In this document: in pieces, positions 8,501-18,132 of the stretch
How the letters are laid out: the number at the start of each line of letters is the position of its first letter
How positions within the stretch are numbered: position 1 is the stretch's first letter
Made by a program: the position numbers and the translations under genes
Assembly: GCF_002266285.1 (NCBI RefSeq)
Contig: NZ_NPMS01000002.1
Span: 62,001-126,000, forward strand
Length of the DNA: 64,000 nt
From: Virgibacillus indicus
GTDB taxonomy: Bacteria > Bacillota > Bacilli > Bacillales > Amphibacillaceae
Reading direction: 5' to 3'
The notes under the pieces: generated by a model
Database searches by the model: none
The model's input: the letters and a program-made list of their open reading frames with translations, nothing else
Told to the model about the DNA's origin: nothing

Positions 8501-9685
8501 TCAGCCTATATTTAATAATTTATTAATTTCTATCGAAGTATCAATCTCCAGCTTGGATAAATTCATTTGAAATTCACCTCTCTGTAATCGATTCTCCAGC
8601 AATTTTTTAGTTTTTTCATATAATTCTTCTTCATCTTTAACAATCCACCCATTATATCCATCAATAACTTGTTCCTTTGCCCCTGTAAAGTCAGTAGTTA
8701 CAATCGGTTTATTAAGACACCTGGCTTCAGCCAAAGTTAAACAATACCCTTCATGTCTTGAAGTTTGAACATAAATATCTGACCTTTTGATAAAGGGATA
8801 AGGATTCGGTGTAGCTCCCATTAAAATAAAGTCATCCTTTAATCCATATTCTTGGATTAATTGTTCATATGCTGTTCGTTCCTTCCCCTCCCCAATGCAA
8901 TACCATCTAACTTCATATCCATTCTTACGTAATCTGGCTAAAACCCTTATAGCAATATCCTGACCTTTTTCCCTGGAAAGCCTGCCAACTGTTACTAATT
9001 TTTTCCCTTTATAATCTTCATCAAGATTGATATCCTTTTCTGCCATTTCATTTATTAATTGTTTGGAAATGATATTCATAAAAACTTCTGTTTTGTCTTT
9101 TATACTAGGTATTTTTTCAATTAGCTTTTCTTTGCCAGATTTAGAAACTGCAAAGACTTTATCAAACTTTTTATATAATTTCTTATATAATTTCTTATTG
9201 ATCGTATGTTTAGTTACATCGAAATGAACCCAGGATATTTTCTTGTTTGCATTTACTCTGTTCGCAATATAATAATCGATAATATCAGTCGGACCCTGAT
9301 AAGAAATTGCAATATCAAATTCATCCTTATATTCAGAAATAGCTTTAAAAACATTTTTATAATATATGTATCTATCTTTTAATACTTTTTCTGAAAGTAA
9401 ATAGGAATACATAAAAGAAGGGATTTTAAGAAACTGCTTTTTACTAACATAACCACTTATAGTTTTTTGAGGGGACTGCATGATGATTGGCTTCACCTGT
9501 TTAAACCAATCAGATTCCTCCACCTTAATCCAATCTGGAATATCCTTTAAAAACCCACCTTTTTTCTCCAGTAATAATAGGGTGACATCATATTTATCCT
9601 TTGGCATGGCTGTCATTAATGACAAGAAAGATTTTTCCACACCACCTATATTCATACTACTAAGCATAAACAATACTTTTTTCAT
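8501..9685 (-). CDS. Family 4 glycosyltransferase (tandem paralogue)
   Basis: A 394-residue GT-B enzyme. The opening IGGVEKSFLSLM near residue 13, the nucleotide-sugar loop VTVGRLSREKGQD around 235 and the E-x7-E pair in SRHEGYCLTLAEA around 312 define GT4. The ATG at 9685 follows GGGGGAG. The C-terminal half is very close to that of the next gene upstream (shared RWYCIGEG, GATPNPYPF and YVQxSRHEGYC blocks), so the two arose by tandem duplication. Which linkage each makes cannot be read from sequence. Confidence 0.9.
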   Translation of the reverse strand: MKKVLFMLSSMNIGGVEKSFLSLMTAMPKDKYDVTLLLLEKKGGFLKDIPDWIKVEESDWFKQVKPIIMQSPQKTISGYVSKKQFLKIPSFMYSYLLSEKVLKDRYIYYKNVFKAISEYKDEFDIAISYQGPTDIIDYYIANRVNANKKISWVHFDVTKHTINKKLYKKLYKKFDKVFAVSKSGKEKLIEKIPSIKDKTEVFMNIISKQLINEMAEKDINLDEDYKGKKLVTVGRLSREKGQDIAIRVLARLRKNGYEVRWYCIGEGKERTAYEQLIQEYGLKDDFILMGATPNPYPFIKRSDIYVQTSRHEGYCLTLAEARCLNKPIVTTDFTGAKEQVIDGYNGWIVKDEEELYEKTKKLLENRLQRGEFQMNLSKLEIDTSIEINKLLNIG

Positions 9686-9721
9686 TGTTTCTCCCCCACT
9701 TATTCAGCAGAACCTGAGAGT

Positions 9722-10888
9722 TTATAAACTCTCCACAGTCTCCGTATTAGCCCTGCCTGTTTCGTTGCTTAGTTTTTTGTTTAATTGGTTATTATTTACT
9801 ATTTTCTGTATCGCCAAAATCATCTGCTGCTTGTCAAAGTCTACAATCACTCCTGTTTTATAATGAGCTAATTGCTCATTTGCCCCAGTAAAGTCAGTAC
9901 TGACTATCGGCTTAGTAAAACACTTTGCTTCTGCAAGCGTAATACAGTATCCTTCATGACGCGACGGCTGAACATAAATATCACATTGCTTCATAAAAGG
10001 ATAGGGATTAGGGGTCGCTCCCAGTAGGATAAAGTCTTGTTCAAGGCCGTACTTTTTTATAAGCTGTTCATATTCAACCCTTGCATTCCCTTCTCCAATA
10101 CAGTACCATCTGACATTAAAACCTTTTTCTTTCAGTCTTGCTAATACGGGAATAATTAAATCCTGACCCTTTTCTTTGCTCAGACGACCTACGGTAAGTA
10201 TTCGAACTCCCCCAAATTGATCCTGAAACCCCGTTCCAATTTCTGCCTGTTTTATTACCAATTCAGTTGATATTATATTAGGGAATACATCAGCTTTATT
10301 TATTAATTTGGGCAGCTTGTTCACTAGCTTTTGTTTTCCTTCATGTGAAACAACAAATATTCTGTTGAACTTTTTATATACTTTTGATGCAAAGCGGTGA
10401 TTAAATCCAATTTCAGACACATCAAAATGAATCCACTGCACTTTCTTCCCAGCAGCCACTTTATATGCAATAAAATAGCTTATGAGATCCATTGGACCAG
10501 CATAAGCTATTGCTATATCATATTTACGATTCACCTCAGGAGTATCTCTTAAAATATACTTATAGAACAGACTTCTTTCCTTCGTTATTTTTGATAATAA
10601 ATGTAAGCTGATTATATTAAATGCCTTTATTAGTCTGCCTGATTTGAAATTCTCAAAAGCTGTTATAAACGGTGGTCTATTTAGCAAGACTTTCATCTGG
10701 TCATAGCCCTTTACATATTCCAATTGAATGTCATTTGGAATTGAATCCAAAAACCCACCATATTTTTCAAGCATTAGCACAGTTATATCAAATCTATCTC
10801 TCGGAAGTTCATTGGTCATATTAAGCAAGGCCTTTTCAGTGCCACCAACATTCATATTTATTACCATGAAAAGAATCTTTTTCTTCAT
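9722..10888 (-). CDS. Family 4 glycosyltransferase (tandem paralogue)
   Basis: A 388-residue GT4 enzyme and the duplicate of the downstream gene. Motifs: NVGGTEKALLNM at the N-terminus, VGRLSKEKGQD mid-protein, GATPNPYPF and SRHEGYCITLAEA (E-x7-E) in the C-terminal donor domain. The ATG at 10888 aligns with the starts of its paralogues; a longer frame beginning at 10936 would overlap the upstream gene by 20 bases with its ribosome site touching the start codon. The ribosome site before 10888 (GTGAGCAG) is weak, so translation may depend on the upstream gene. Confidence 0.88.
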   Translation of the reverse strand: MKKKILFMVINMNVGGTEKALLNMTNELPRDRFDITVLMLEKYGGFLDSIPNDIQLEYVKGYDQMKVLLNRPPFITAFENFKSGRLIKAFNIISLHLLSKITKERSLFYKYILRDTPEVNRKYDIAIAYAGPMDLISYFIAYKVAAGKKVQWIHFDVSEIGFNHRFASKVYKKFNRIFVVSHEGKQKLVNKLPKLINKADVFPNIISTELVIKQAEIGTGFQDQFGGVRILTVGRLSKEKGQDLIIPVLARLKEKGFNVRWYCIGEGNARVEYEQLIKKYGLEQDFILLGATPNPYPFMKQCDIYVQPSRHEGYCITLAEAKCFTKPIVSTDFTGANEQLAHYKTGVIVDFDKQQMILAIQKIVNNNQLNKKLSNETGRANTETVESL

Positions 10889-10916
10889 TTTTTTCTGCTC
10901 ACTTTCGTCAGTGACA

Positions 10917-12128
10917 TTAAACACCCGCTGGAGCATCCTCTCCGATTAACTGATAAAACGACTCTATTTCCTCTGTATTACCTTTTTTCTCCGTGTGTAA
11001 GTAATCTATAATTCTTTCTTTTAAATCACGATCCTTCATCAACCTTAGGATTCCATCTGAAACAGCCTTAGCATTTCTCTCAACAACAAGCCCGTTTTTC
11101 TCATGAATCATTTGATTAAATACAGCATCAAACCTTGTCGTCACTACTGGAATATTCAGCATTCTAGCTTCCACAATCGCAATACCAAATCCCTCAAACC
11201 TTGAAGTTTGTACATAGATGTCTGCATTTTTAATAAATGGATAGGGATTCGCCTCTACACCGAGCAAAATAAAATGCTCTGTTAATTCCAGCTCTTTAAT
11301 CGATTTTAGTATTCCAGCTCTTAAAGGGCCCTTGCCGAGTACATACCATTTAAAATTTACTCCTCTATTTTTCAGCTGTTTACAGGTTTCCAATGCCACG
11401 TCATAACCTTTTTGATGTGCCAGTCTTCCAACAGTTAAAATTCTTACTCCGTCAAAGTTATCCTGATATCCCTTTCCGATCTCAGCCATATTGGAAATAA
11501 ATTGAGGATTATTGATATCATATTGGATCTTCAGTTTATCTTTGTACATGGGGAAAGTTTCCAAAAATACTTCTTTAGCCGAATCGGATACTGCAATGAT
11601 TTTATCGTATTGATCATAAAAGAATTTTTGAAACTGCTTCTCTTTATCATCCAATCTATAGCTGACATTGACCCACGCCATTTTTCTTTTGGCCTTTACT
11701 TTTTCTGCAACATAAAATGTAGGAACTCCCTGTGCATAGCTGATTGCAATATCATATTCTTTAGGATTATTTTCAATAACATTCGATGCACTTTCCCAAT
11801 AAATCCTTGCCTTTTGTTTATTACCGCTTTTTTCTTTTCGGATTTTAAAGGAATACCTGACCCTGGATGAAAACATATTAAAATTTGATGTGGTAATAGT
11901 ATGAATAAGAGCTGATCTTAAATTCAGTTTGGTAAAGATTGTATAGTTCAAAGGTTTTAAAATTTCTACTTCTTTCGGAACAAGTCTTTCAAGCATATTT
12001 CCATGGGAAAATAATTGCAGGTCTACATCATATTTCGTGTAATCAAGTAGGTTTAATAATGTCACCAAGCTTTTTTCTGCCCCTGCAACGTCCAATGAGT
12101 CAATCACAAACAACAGGCTTTTTTTCAT
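10917..12128 (-). CDS. Family 4 glycosyltransferase
   Basis: A 403-residue GT4 enzyme. VAGAEKSLVTLL lies near residue 14, TVGRLAHQKGYD around 233, NPYPFIKNADIYVQ around 297 and SRFEGFGIAIVEA (E-x7-E) follows. It belongs to the same paralogous group as the two genes downstream and the one at 15.8-17.0 kb but is more diverged from the tandem pair. The ATG at 12128 has AAGGGTG upstream. Predicted to be a cytoplasmic or membrane-surface transferase acting on the lipid-linked repeat unit. Confidence 0.9.
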   Translation of the reverse strand: MKKSLLFVIDSLDVAGAEKSLVTLLNLLDYTKYDVDLQLFSHGNMLERLVPKEVEILKPLNYTIFTKLNLRSALIHTITTSNFNMFSSRVRYSFKIRKEKSGNKQKARIYWESASNVIENNPKEYDIAISYAQGVPTFYVAEKVKAKRKMAWVNVSYRLDDKEKQFQKFFYDQYDKIIAVSDSAKEVFLETFPMYKDKLKIQYDINNPQFISNMAEIGKGYQDNFDGVRILTVGRLAHQKGYDVALETCKQLKNRGVNFKWYVLGKGPLRAGILKSIKELELTEHFILLGVEANPYPFIKNADIYVQTSRFEGFGIAIVEARMLNIPVVTTRFDAVFNQMIHEKNGLVVERNAKAVSDGILRLMKDRDLKERIIDYLHTEKKGNTEEIESFYQLIGEDAPAGV

Positions 12129-12156
12129 ATGTTCAGCACCCTTACATTTGAAGTTT

Positions 12157-13137
12157 TTAATTGCTGAATACTCTCTTTATCCGGCTTGAGAATATCAGCA
12201 AATGAATATTGTAATGAATCATATAAACTATAGATTTATATTTATAAGATAATAATTTGTTTTTCATTAATTCCTTATAATTCATTTTTACATGATTTTG
12301 AATTTTCATTAAATATAATTCCTTGTCTTTTCTGTCTATTATTTGATTCAATACATAATAAATATTATCTACACACCAATATCCGTAGCAGGCATATACA
12401 TCTGCCAAAACCTGTTTATAATGTTTATTCATAAATTCCAATATTTCATTCCAGCCAATAAAGGCATCCATCCTACCTTGATGAAACCTGGACGTTAAGA
12501 TACTATTGCTCCTTTTCACATATATATATCCTATAAAATTCGAGTATGAGATTATTCCAGCATTCGCAAAAAGCCTATATGTCGTTGACAAATCCTCATG
12601 AATTCGGCCTTCAGGAAATTGTATACCCTCAAAGCAACTCTTTTTAAATAGTTTATTGCAAAGTGAGAAGCGATATAATTTTCCTTTAAAAAGCTCGCGC
12701 ATCGCTTCTTCATTACCCAATTCTTTTCTATAGGTGTTTCCAGTATCAGGGTTAATTAATTCACCATCAATCTCCCTGCCCAGCACACACACTGCAATAT
12801 CACTCTTCTTTTTTTGGCACATTTGATGGAGCGTTGCATACATCTGCTCTGCTATATAATCATCTCCATCAACAAACCCGATATATTCCCCTCTTGCTGC
12901 TCGAATCCCCACATTTCTAGCTGAGCTGACACCACCGTATTCCTTGTGGATCACTTTAACTCTCAAATCCTTATAAGCGTATTTATTGCATATCAGCCCA
13001 CTATCGTCCGTAGACCCATCATTAACCACAATAACTTCAAAATCCGTAAACGTCTGCGCAAGAATACTGTCTAAGCATTTTCGAATATATGGCTCTATGT
13101 TGTAAACAGGAACAATAATACTTATTGCTGGTTTCAT
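12157..13137 (-). CDS. Family 2 glycosyltransferase
   Basis: A 326-residue GT-A transferase with ISIIVPVYN at 6-14, VNDGSTDDSG at 38-47 and the DxD region VDGDDYI at 89-95. The ATG at 13137 is preceded by AGGAGG at 7-base spacing; an in-frame GTG six bases upstream is too close to that site. It resembles the GT2 gene at 3.2 kb over its first 95 residues. It begins 12 bases after the TagD-like gene ends. Its C-terminal third (basic, SxYKYKS..) is of unclear role. Donor unknown. Confidence 0.9.
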   Translation of the reverse strand: MKPAISIIVPVYNIEPYIRKCLDSILAQTFTDFEVIVVNDGSTDDSGLICNKYAYKDLRVKVIHKEYGGVSSARNVGIRAARGEYIGFVDGDDYIAEQMYATLHQMCQKKKSDIAVCVLGREIDGELINPDTGNTYRKELGNEEAMRELFKGKLYRFSLCNKLFKKSCFEGIQFPEGRIHEDLSTTYRLFANAGIISYSNFIGYIYVKRSNSILTSRFHQGRMDAFIGWNEILEFMNKHYKQVLADVYACYGYWCVDNIYYVLNQIIDRKDKELYLMKIQNHVKMNYKELMKNKLLSYKYKSIVYMIHYNIHLLIFSSRIKRVFSN

Positions 13138-13148
13138 CCCCACTCCTC

Positions 13149-13565
13149 CTACAGCTTCACCTTTTGTTTCACAATCGTCGACGAAACCCCTTTTGTATAA
13201 GGAAAATAAACAATATCAACACCTACATGATTAAATTTGCTTTCCAATTCATCAAAAAGAGCACTTCCTTTCCAATCGTCACCAACAAACATGACGTCAA
13301 AAAGCAAATGCTCCCATGCAACAAATTTTTCTCTATTTAGTTGTGGCACTGCTTTGTCTACGTACTTGATACCCTCTACAATCGCTTTTCGTTCTTCATA
13401 AGGAATAGTTGGCTTTTTCCGTTTATATTCCATTACCAATTCATCTGTGCTGACTCCAACAATGAGATATTCACATTGTTCTTTTGCCCTTTTTAAAATA
13501 TTTAAGTGGCCGACATGGAATAAATCGAAAACCCCAGTTGTATAGCCTACTTTATACTGCTTCAT
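13149..13565 (-). CDS. tagD: Glycerol-3-phosphate cytidylyltransferase-like protein
   Basis: A 138-residue nucleotidyltransferase of the TagD type, which makes CDP-glycerol from CTP and glycerol-3-phosphate. It has the HxGH catalytic motif in GVFDLFHVGHL (residues 11-21), GDDWKGS near 100 and a GVSSTI version of the usual GISTT loop near the C-terminus. The ATG at 13565 is preceded by AAAGGAG. It overlaps the upstream CDP-glycerol glycerophosphotransferase by 14 bases. This pairing strongly implies a glycerol-phosphate (or related alditol-phosphate) substituent on the polymer. The symbol is assigned by family; an alternative NDP-alditol substrate is possible. Confidence 0.82.
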   Translation of the reverse strand: MKQYKVGYTTGVFDLFHVGHLNILKRAKEQCEYLIVGVSTDELVMEYKRKKPTIPYEERKAIVEGIKYVDKAVPQLNREKFVAWEHLLFDVMFVGDDWKGSALFDELESKFNHVGVDIVYFPYTKGVSSTIVKQKVKL

Positions 13566-14727
13566 CCAGTTCACTCCTTTTTTTTCCGAAGCAAATCTCC
13601 TGCAACCTTCTTGTTACATGTTCTGCTGCTTTCCCTTCTTCATAAGAACCAACTCTCGTTAAAAATTCAGTCAGATTCTCCTGATAGCTTCTATTGTCAA
13701 ATTGCTCCACTTTATCTAACAGGATTTCATTGCTTTCCGCACTAATGAAGGGCAGTTCATCCAGATCAAAGTAAAGCTTTCGATCCTGGTTCGTATATTC
13801 TTTTATATCAGGTACATAAAGGAAGCATGGACGCTTCGTTATAGAAAAATCAAACATCAGAGAAGAGTAGTCTGAAATTAATACATCTGCAATAAGCAGG
13901 AGCTCCTGAATATCGTCATAGCCAGTAACATCCATAACATTGCTGCCATAGATTAACTGATCTGATTTATTCATTAAATGCGGGTGTAATTTGACCAGGA
14001 TGATCCAATCTCCTCCAAACCTGTTTTTCAGCCCTTCCGAAAGCAGTGAAAAGTTCAAATCATAAACACGTAAATCATTATCCTTCCTGAATGTTGGTGC
14101 ATATAGCAGGACCCTCGGTTCATCAGGGATTTCGACCCTCCGCTTAACAGCCTTCCTCGTTTGCCAATCGCTTCTGAAAAGCAGATCATTTCGCGGTGTG
14201 CCGTGTTCGAAAATCTCTCCATCATACCAGAAAGATCTCCTGAAAATATCCGTGCTGTATTTGCAGCCGGAAACTAATAAATCACACTTTAAGGAATCTC
14301 TTTTTGCCATTTGCACATAATCAGCCGGCAGCACATCTTCCGCATCCTTCTCAATTTGTTTTAGTCTTAGTGAACTGTGCCAGGTCTGGATGTAATACTG
14401 ATTTTTCCTTTTTACAAATAAATCTGTTGTCCGATAGTTCGTGATAACCACCTTAGAAGTACATAACTCATAAAAGTATTTTAAAGACATTGTTTTTACT
14501 TTTCGAATAGAATTCGGGTAAACCTCAGATTTCGGATCATTAAAAGCCCAAACGATATCAAACTCTCCTTTGGAATACTCCTTCAATAAGTAATCTGTAA
14601 TATATTTTGGACTGCATCCATAGCTGCTGCCATAATAGCTGAACAAAAAGATTTTATTCTTCTTAAGCGGCAGGAGGTTACAAATAGAAATGATTAGTAA
14701 AGCAGCAAACCTCTTCATGTGAGCCAT
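13552..14727 (-). CDS. CDP-glycerol glycerophosphotransferase family protein
   Basis: A 391-residue protein of the TagB/TagF glycerophosphotransferase family, which moves glycerol-phosphate from CDP-glycerol to a lipid-linked acceptor at the membrane face. Diagnostic segments are the TWHSSLRLKQIEKD block near 117, HGTPRNDLLF near 176, KLHPHL near 246 and ISDYSSLMFDF near 282. A short hydrophobic stretch at the N-terminus could anchor it. The ATG at 14727 has AAAGGAG ten bases upstream. Its length fits the single-domain primase type (TagB) or a decorating enzyme rather than the long TagF polymerase. It is coupled to the TagD-like gene. Confidence 0.88.
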   Translation of the reverse strand: MAHMKRFAALLIISICNLLPLKKNKIFLFSYYGSSYGCSPKYITDYLLKEYSKGEFDIVWAFNDPKSEVYPNSIRKVKTMSLKYFYELCTSKVVITNYRTTDLFVKRKNQYYIQTWHSSLRLKQIEKDAEDVLPADYVQMAKRDSLKCDLLVSGCKYSTDIFRRSFWYDGEIFEHGTPRNDLLFRSDWQTRKAVKRRVEIPDEPRVLLYAPTFRKDNDLRVYDLNFSLLSEGLKNRFGGDWIILVKLHPHLMNKSDQLIYGSNVMDVTGYDDIQELLLIADVLISDYSSLMFDFSITKRPCFLYVPDIKEYTNQDRKLYFDLDELPFISAESNEILLDKVEQFDNRSYQENLTEFLTRVGSYEEGKAAEHVTRRLQEICFGKKRSELDEAV

Positions 14728-14742
14728 CTTCTAAAAACTCCT

Positions 14743-15783
14743 TTATATCGTAAAATCCACCTGTTTGAGTGCAGGTGGCTGTGACAAAAGCTTCATCGAC
14801 CTTAGAACTTTTCTTATACCGAGGAAGGTAATATTAAAATAAGGGTGTAAAGAAAATAAATATAATTGCTTCCTTAGCTGTCTATCATTTTTCACAGCTG
14901 CTTTAAGCATGCCATAATTTGTTTGTATGTAAGATTGTATTCCCTTTCTGTGTATTCCCGATTTATCCTTATTTCTGTTTCTAATCAGTAAATTATAATG
15001 AATCAGGCAGGCCTTCAATATAGCTTTATAGGACTCATCCTTCAGCTCTTCATAGTACATTTCAAGGAACACATGCCTTACTTTTAAACCCTCAATTATA
15101 TCCAGATTCCTCGGAGTATATGCCGAAACAATACTGTCATCTCTATGGTAATAGTAATATAGCGGATGATGCAGCAGTAAAAAGTTTTTTACTTTATGCA
15201 TCACCTGATGGGCCCAAAATACATCTTCAAATAATACCCCTTTTTTAAAGGGAATATCTTTAATCAATTTTGTTTTATAAAGCTTCCCCCAGGCAAAATT
15301 CTTAACTTTGTCATTTTTAACCAGCTCATGCATCAATGAGTGATTATCCAATCTTAAGGGTGCATCACCTTTTTCATGAAATCTGTTGTCAATAAGCAGC
15401 TTATCCCGATGGGCATAATAAAAAGTTGACTGGACGATATCAGCTTTAAACTTCAAGCTATGATTCACCATTACTTCAATCGCGTCTCTTTCCAGCCAGT
15501 CATCACTGTCAACAAACATGGTATATTCCCCTGTTACCTGCTCCATTCCATGATTTCTGGCATCAGACAGGCCGCCATTTTCCTTGTGGATAACGTTAAT
15601 CCGGGAATCTTTTTCCTGATAGTGGTCTGCAATATCCCCACAGTTATCAGGGGAACCATCATCTACAAGAATAATTTCGATATTCTCATAGGTTTGATTT
15701 ACAATACTATCGATACATCGATGAATATACTTCTCCACTTTGTAGATAGGAACAACAACGCTAACTTTTCCCTCTTGCAACAT
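14743..15783 (-). CDS. Family 2 glycosyltransferase
   Basis: A 346-residue GT-A enzyme. VSVVVPIYKVEKYI at 7-20, VDDGSPDNCGD at 40-50 and VDSDDWL at 91-97 give the nucleotide-binding and DxD motifs of CpsI/EpsJ-type transferases. The ATG at 15783 has GGAGGG upstream. It starts 13 bases after the adjacent GT4 gene. The C-terminal half contains several basic amphipathic segments probably contacting the membrane. The acceptor is unknown. Confidence 0.9.
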   Translation of the reverse strand: MLQEGKVSVVVPIYKVEKYIHRCIDSIVNQTYENIEIILVDDGSPDNCGDIADHYQEKDSRINVIHKENGGLSDARNHGMEQVTGEYTMFVDSDDWLERDAIEVMVNHSLKFKADIVQSTFYYAHRDKLLIDNRFHEKGDAPLRLDNHSLMHELVKNDKVKNFAWGKLYKTKLIKDIPFKKGVLFEDVFWAHQVMHKVKNFLLLHHPLYYYYHRDDSIVSAYTPRNLDIIEGLKVRHVFLEMYYEELKDESYKAILKACLIHYNLLIRNRNKDKSGIHRKGIQSYIQTNYGMLKAAVKNDRQLRKQLYLFSLHPYFNITFLGIRKVLRSMKLLSQPPALKQVDFTI

Positions 15784-15795
15784 ATATTGTCCCTC

Positions 15796-16986
15796 CTAGG
15801 CCAATTCATATAATTTCTCAAGCTCTTTATGATTTCGGTAATCCGTATTTTTGCAGTTGGCTGCAAGCTCTTTTCGCAATTCAGGATCCTTGTACAGGCT
15901 TTCAATTCCATCGGCAATCCCTTGAACAGAAAGCTCGCAAATCATACCATCAAACCCATTTTCCACCTGACTCTGGGCAGTGGGATAGCTTGTAATCAAA
16001 ACAGGCTTCCCTAGAATTTGCGCTTCTCCAACAGTTACAGCTTTACCTTCATATCTTGAAGGCTGAACATAAAGATCCGCTTCTTTGATGAAAGGATAAG
16101 GATTGGTCTGTTTTCCAAGTAAGAAAAATTCCTTTGTCAGGCCTTCTTCAGAAATTAACCTTCTGAGCATTTCTTCATCACCGCCAAACCCGGCCACATA
16201 CCAGGAAATATTTTTATAACCTCTTTTCTTTAACAGCTTCAACGCTTTTACAGCATGATCAATGCCTTTAGCATGTGAAAGCCTTGCGACAGTGACTACT
16301 TTAAAACGGTAATCTTCAGTCATTGGATTTTCCAGTTCCTGGTCCGCCAATTTCTCCACAAAGTCTGGTGCGGTTATATTTTCGATAACGGTAACCTTAT
16401 TTTCCAGTTCCACGTATTTGCTCAAAAATGACTCCCTGCATGCATCCGAAACTGCGATAATTGCATCAAATTTCTTCCACATTTTTAAATCTGCTTTTAT
16501 ATCTGTATACACAGTTGAATAATCGGTATGAATCCAGGCAACCTTTTTCTTTGCCTGTACCTTATCCGCTACAAAATAATGCGGCCAAAGATAACTGATC
16601 GCCATGTCATAAGTTTTATCGATTTTCGGCAGAAATGGCAGTGCATATTTCCACATCAGCTGCAACTGATAATAGCCTGGTTCAGCCATTCGTTTTCTTT
16701 TTCCATTCAGATCAGCAGTTATCTTGGATAAAATTCTAGTTAGAGCGATGGAATACTGTTTATCCTTAATTATTTCACTTATTGGCTTTCTAAAAGTTGT
16801 ATATTGGGCTATTTCCTTTAATAAAGTTGTTTTGGCCGAGAGAAGACTCATAAAGTCGCCATCATGCTTATACAGCATTAAATCAACGCTGTGATTTTTA
16901 TAATCAAAATTATCAAGCATACTGATAAGGCTTCTCTCCACCCCTCCAACCTCCATGTCATAGGAGGCGATTAATATCTCTTTCAT
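15796..16986 (-). CDS. Family 4 glycosyltransferase
   Basis: A 396-residue GT4 enzyme with VGGVERSLISML near residue 13, VTVARLSHAKGIDHA around 227, TNPYPFIKEADLYVQ around 293 and SRYEGKAVTVGEA (E-x7-E). It belongs to the same paralogous group as the three GT4 genes between 8.5 and 12.1 kb. The ATG at 16986 has CAGGGGGA upstream and overlaps the end of the preceding EpsF-like gene by 29 bases, so translation is probably coupled. Confidence 0.9.
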   Translation of the reverse strand: MKEILIASYDMEVGGVERSLISMLDNFDYKNHSVDLMLYKHDGDFMSLLSAKTTLLKEIAQYTTFRKPISEIIKDKQYSIALTRILSKITADLNGKRKRMAEPGYYQLQLMWKYALPFLPKIDKTYDMAISYLWPHYFVADKVQAKKKVAWIHTDYSTVYTDIKADLKMWKKFDAIIAVSDACRESFLSKYVELENKVTVIENITAPDFVEKLADQELENPMTEDYRFKVVTVARLSHAKGIDHAVKALKLLKKRGYKNISWYVAGFGGDEEMLRRLISEEGLTKEFFLLGKQTNPYPFIKEADLYVQPSRYEGKAVTVGEAQILGKPVLITSYPTAQSQVENGFDGMICELSVQGIADGIESLYKDPELRKELAANCKNTDYRNHKELEKLYELA

Positions 16987-18112
16987 ATGGTCCCCCTGTA
17001 TTCGATTGATAGATATTCATTAATGTTGTGATTCCATCGTTTAAAGAATACCCGCTCTGTTCAAAACCATCTATGATTTTATTTATGTTTCTTTCTCTTT
17101 TAGATGCTGATTCCATTATTTTATCTGCCCAAACTGCCGCACCATCAACTAATGAGAGCCTTGTAACCAGACCAATATTCAGATCAGCTTCAGGCTGTAT
17201 CGCTTCAGATACAACACAGGGAACACCGCTTGCCTGTGCCTCCAATAAGACAAGCCCAAGCCCTTCGTAATGAGATGGAAATACAAATACATTCATGCTA
17301 TGCATTGCTGACACGATATCTTCTTTAATACCTGTAAATCTGATATTTTCATAGAGGCCTTCTTTTTTAGCCTTTTCTTCCATCTGTACTCTTAAATCCC
17401 CATCCCCAACGAGCAGCAGTTTAATAGCAGGATCCTTCTTGATCATATGTTTCATTATCTCCATTAAAAAGGAATGGTTCTTTGCTTTGATAAACCTCCC
17501 GATATGACCAATCACAATACTATTTCCAAGACCTTCTTCGACTTTAAATTTCTTCAGCTCCGTTTTTGAGAGGGTCAAAAAACTTTTATAATCAATTACA
17601 TTTGGAAAATAAGCGTATTTTTCCTTGGTAACTCCCCTTGCTCCAAACAAATAGCTTCCTGCCCCTTTGCTGCATGCCAAAAGTTTCGTTGAAAACCTCT
17701 GAATTAAAAAGCGGCTGAAAGCTATATATACTTTCCTTGCCAAACTGTCATCAATATCGGCAGTGGTATGAGCGTGTGCTATTCTAATTTTCACACCAGC
17801 AAGGAAAGCCGCTGTATTTGCTATTCCTGAATGAAATAACGTGTGCGAATGGACCACTTCATATGGGCCATACTTTTTCATTACATCATAAAGTGCTTTA
17901 ACCGATGCAGTCTTTGACAGCCTGATAACTTTTCCACCCAGGCTTATAATCTCCTGATCATAGTCAGCCTCCTGCTCACTATACGAAATAAAGTCAAATT
18001 GAATTAGTTCCCGATCAATATGCCGGTAAATATTCATCAGCATTGTTTCTGTTCCTGCTCTGTTCATAGCACCAACTACATGAAGTACCTTTATCGGCTT
18101 AGAACATTCCAT
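16958..18112 (-). CDS. Family 4 glycosyltransferase, EpsF-like
   Basis: A 384-residue GT4 enzyme. KVLHVVGAMNRAGTETMLMN at the N-terminus, VHSHTLFHSG near 95, IGHIGRFIKAKNH near 200 and SHYEGLGLVLLEA (E-x7-E) match B. subtilis EpsF. The ATG at 18112 is chosen since AAAGGGG stands 7 bases before it; the frame opens 18 bases earlier without a site. A second EpsF-like gene lies at 24.1-25.2 kb, so the operon contains two. The SinR-like gene ends 21 bases upstream of it. Confidence 0.9.
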   Translation of the reverse strand: MECSKPIKVLHVVGAMNRAGTETMLMNIYRHIDRELIQFDFISYSEQEADYDQEIISLGGKVIRLSKTASVKALYDVMKKYGPYEVVHSHTLFHSGIANTAAFLAGVKIRIAHAHTTADIDDSLARKVYIAFSRFLIQRFSTKLLACSKGAGSYLFGARGVTKEKYAYFPNVIDYKSFLTLSKTELKKFKVEEGLGNSIVIGHIGRFIKAKNHSFLMEIMKHMIKKDPAIKLLLVGDGDLRVQMEEKAKKEGLYENIRFTGIKEDIVSAMHSMNVFVFPSHYEGLGLVLLEAQASGVPCVVSEAIQPEADLNIGLVTRLSLVDGAAVWADKIMESASKRERNINKIIDGFEQSGYSLNDGITTLMNIYQSNTGGPYERDINRLL

Positions 18113-18132
18113 TTCTTTTCCCCTTTGCATAA

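Noticed and set aside
10888..10936. Longer start for the GT4 gene at 9.7 kb
   Set aside because: It overlaps the upstream gene, its GGAGAGG site touches the ATG, and paralogues align to the later start.
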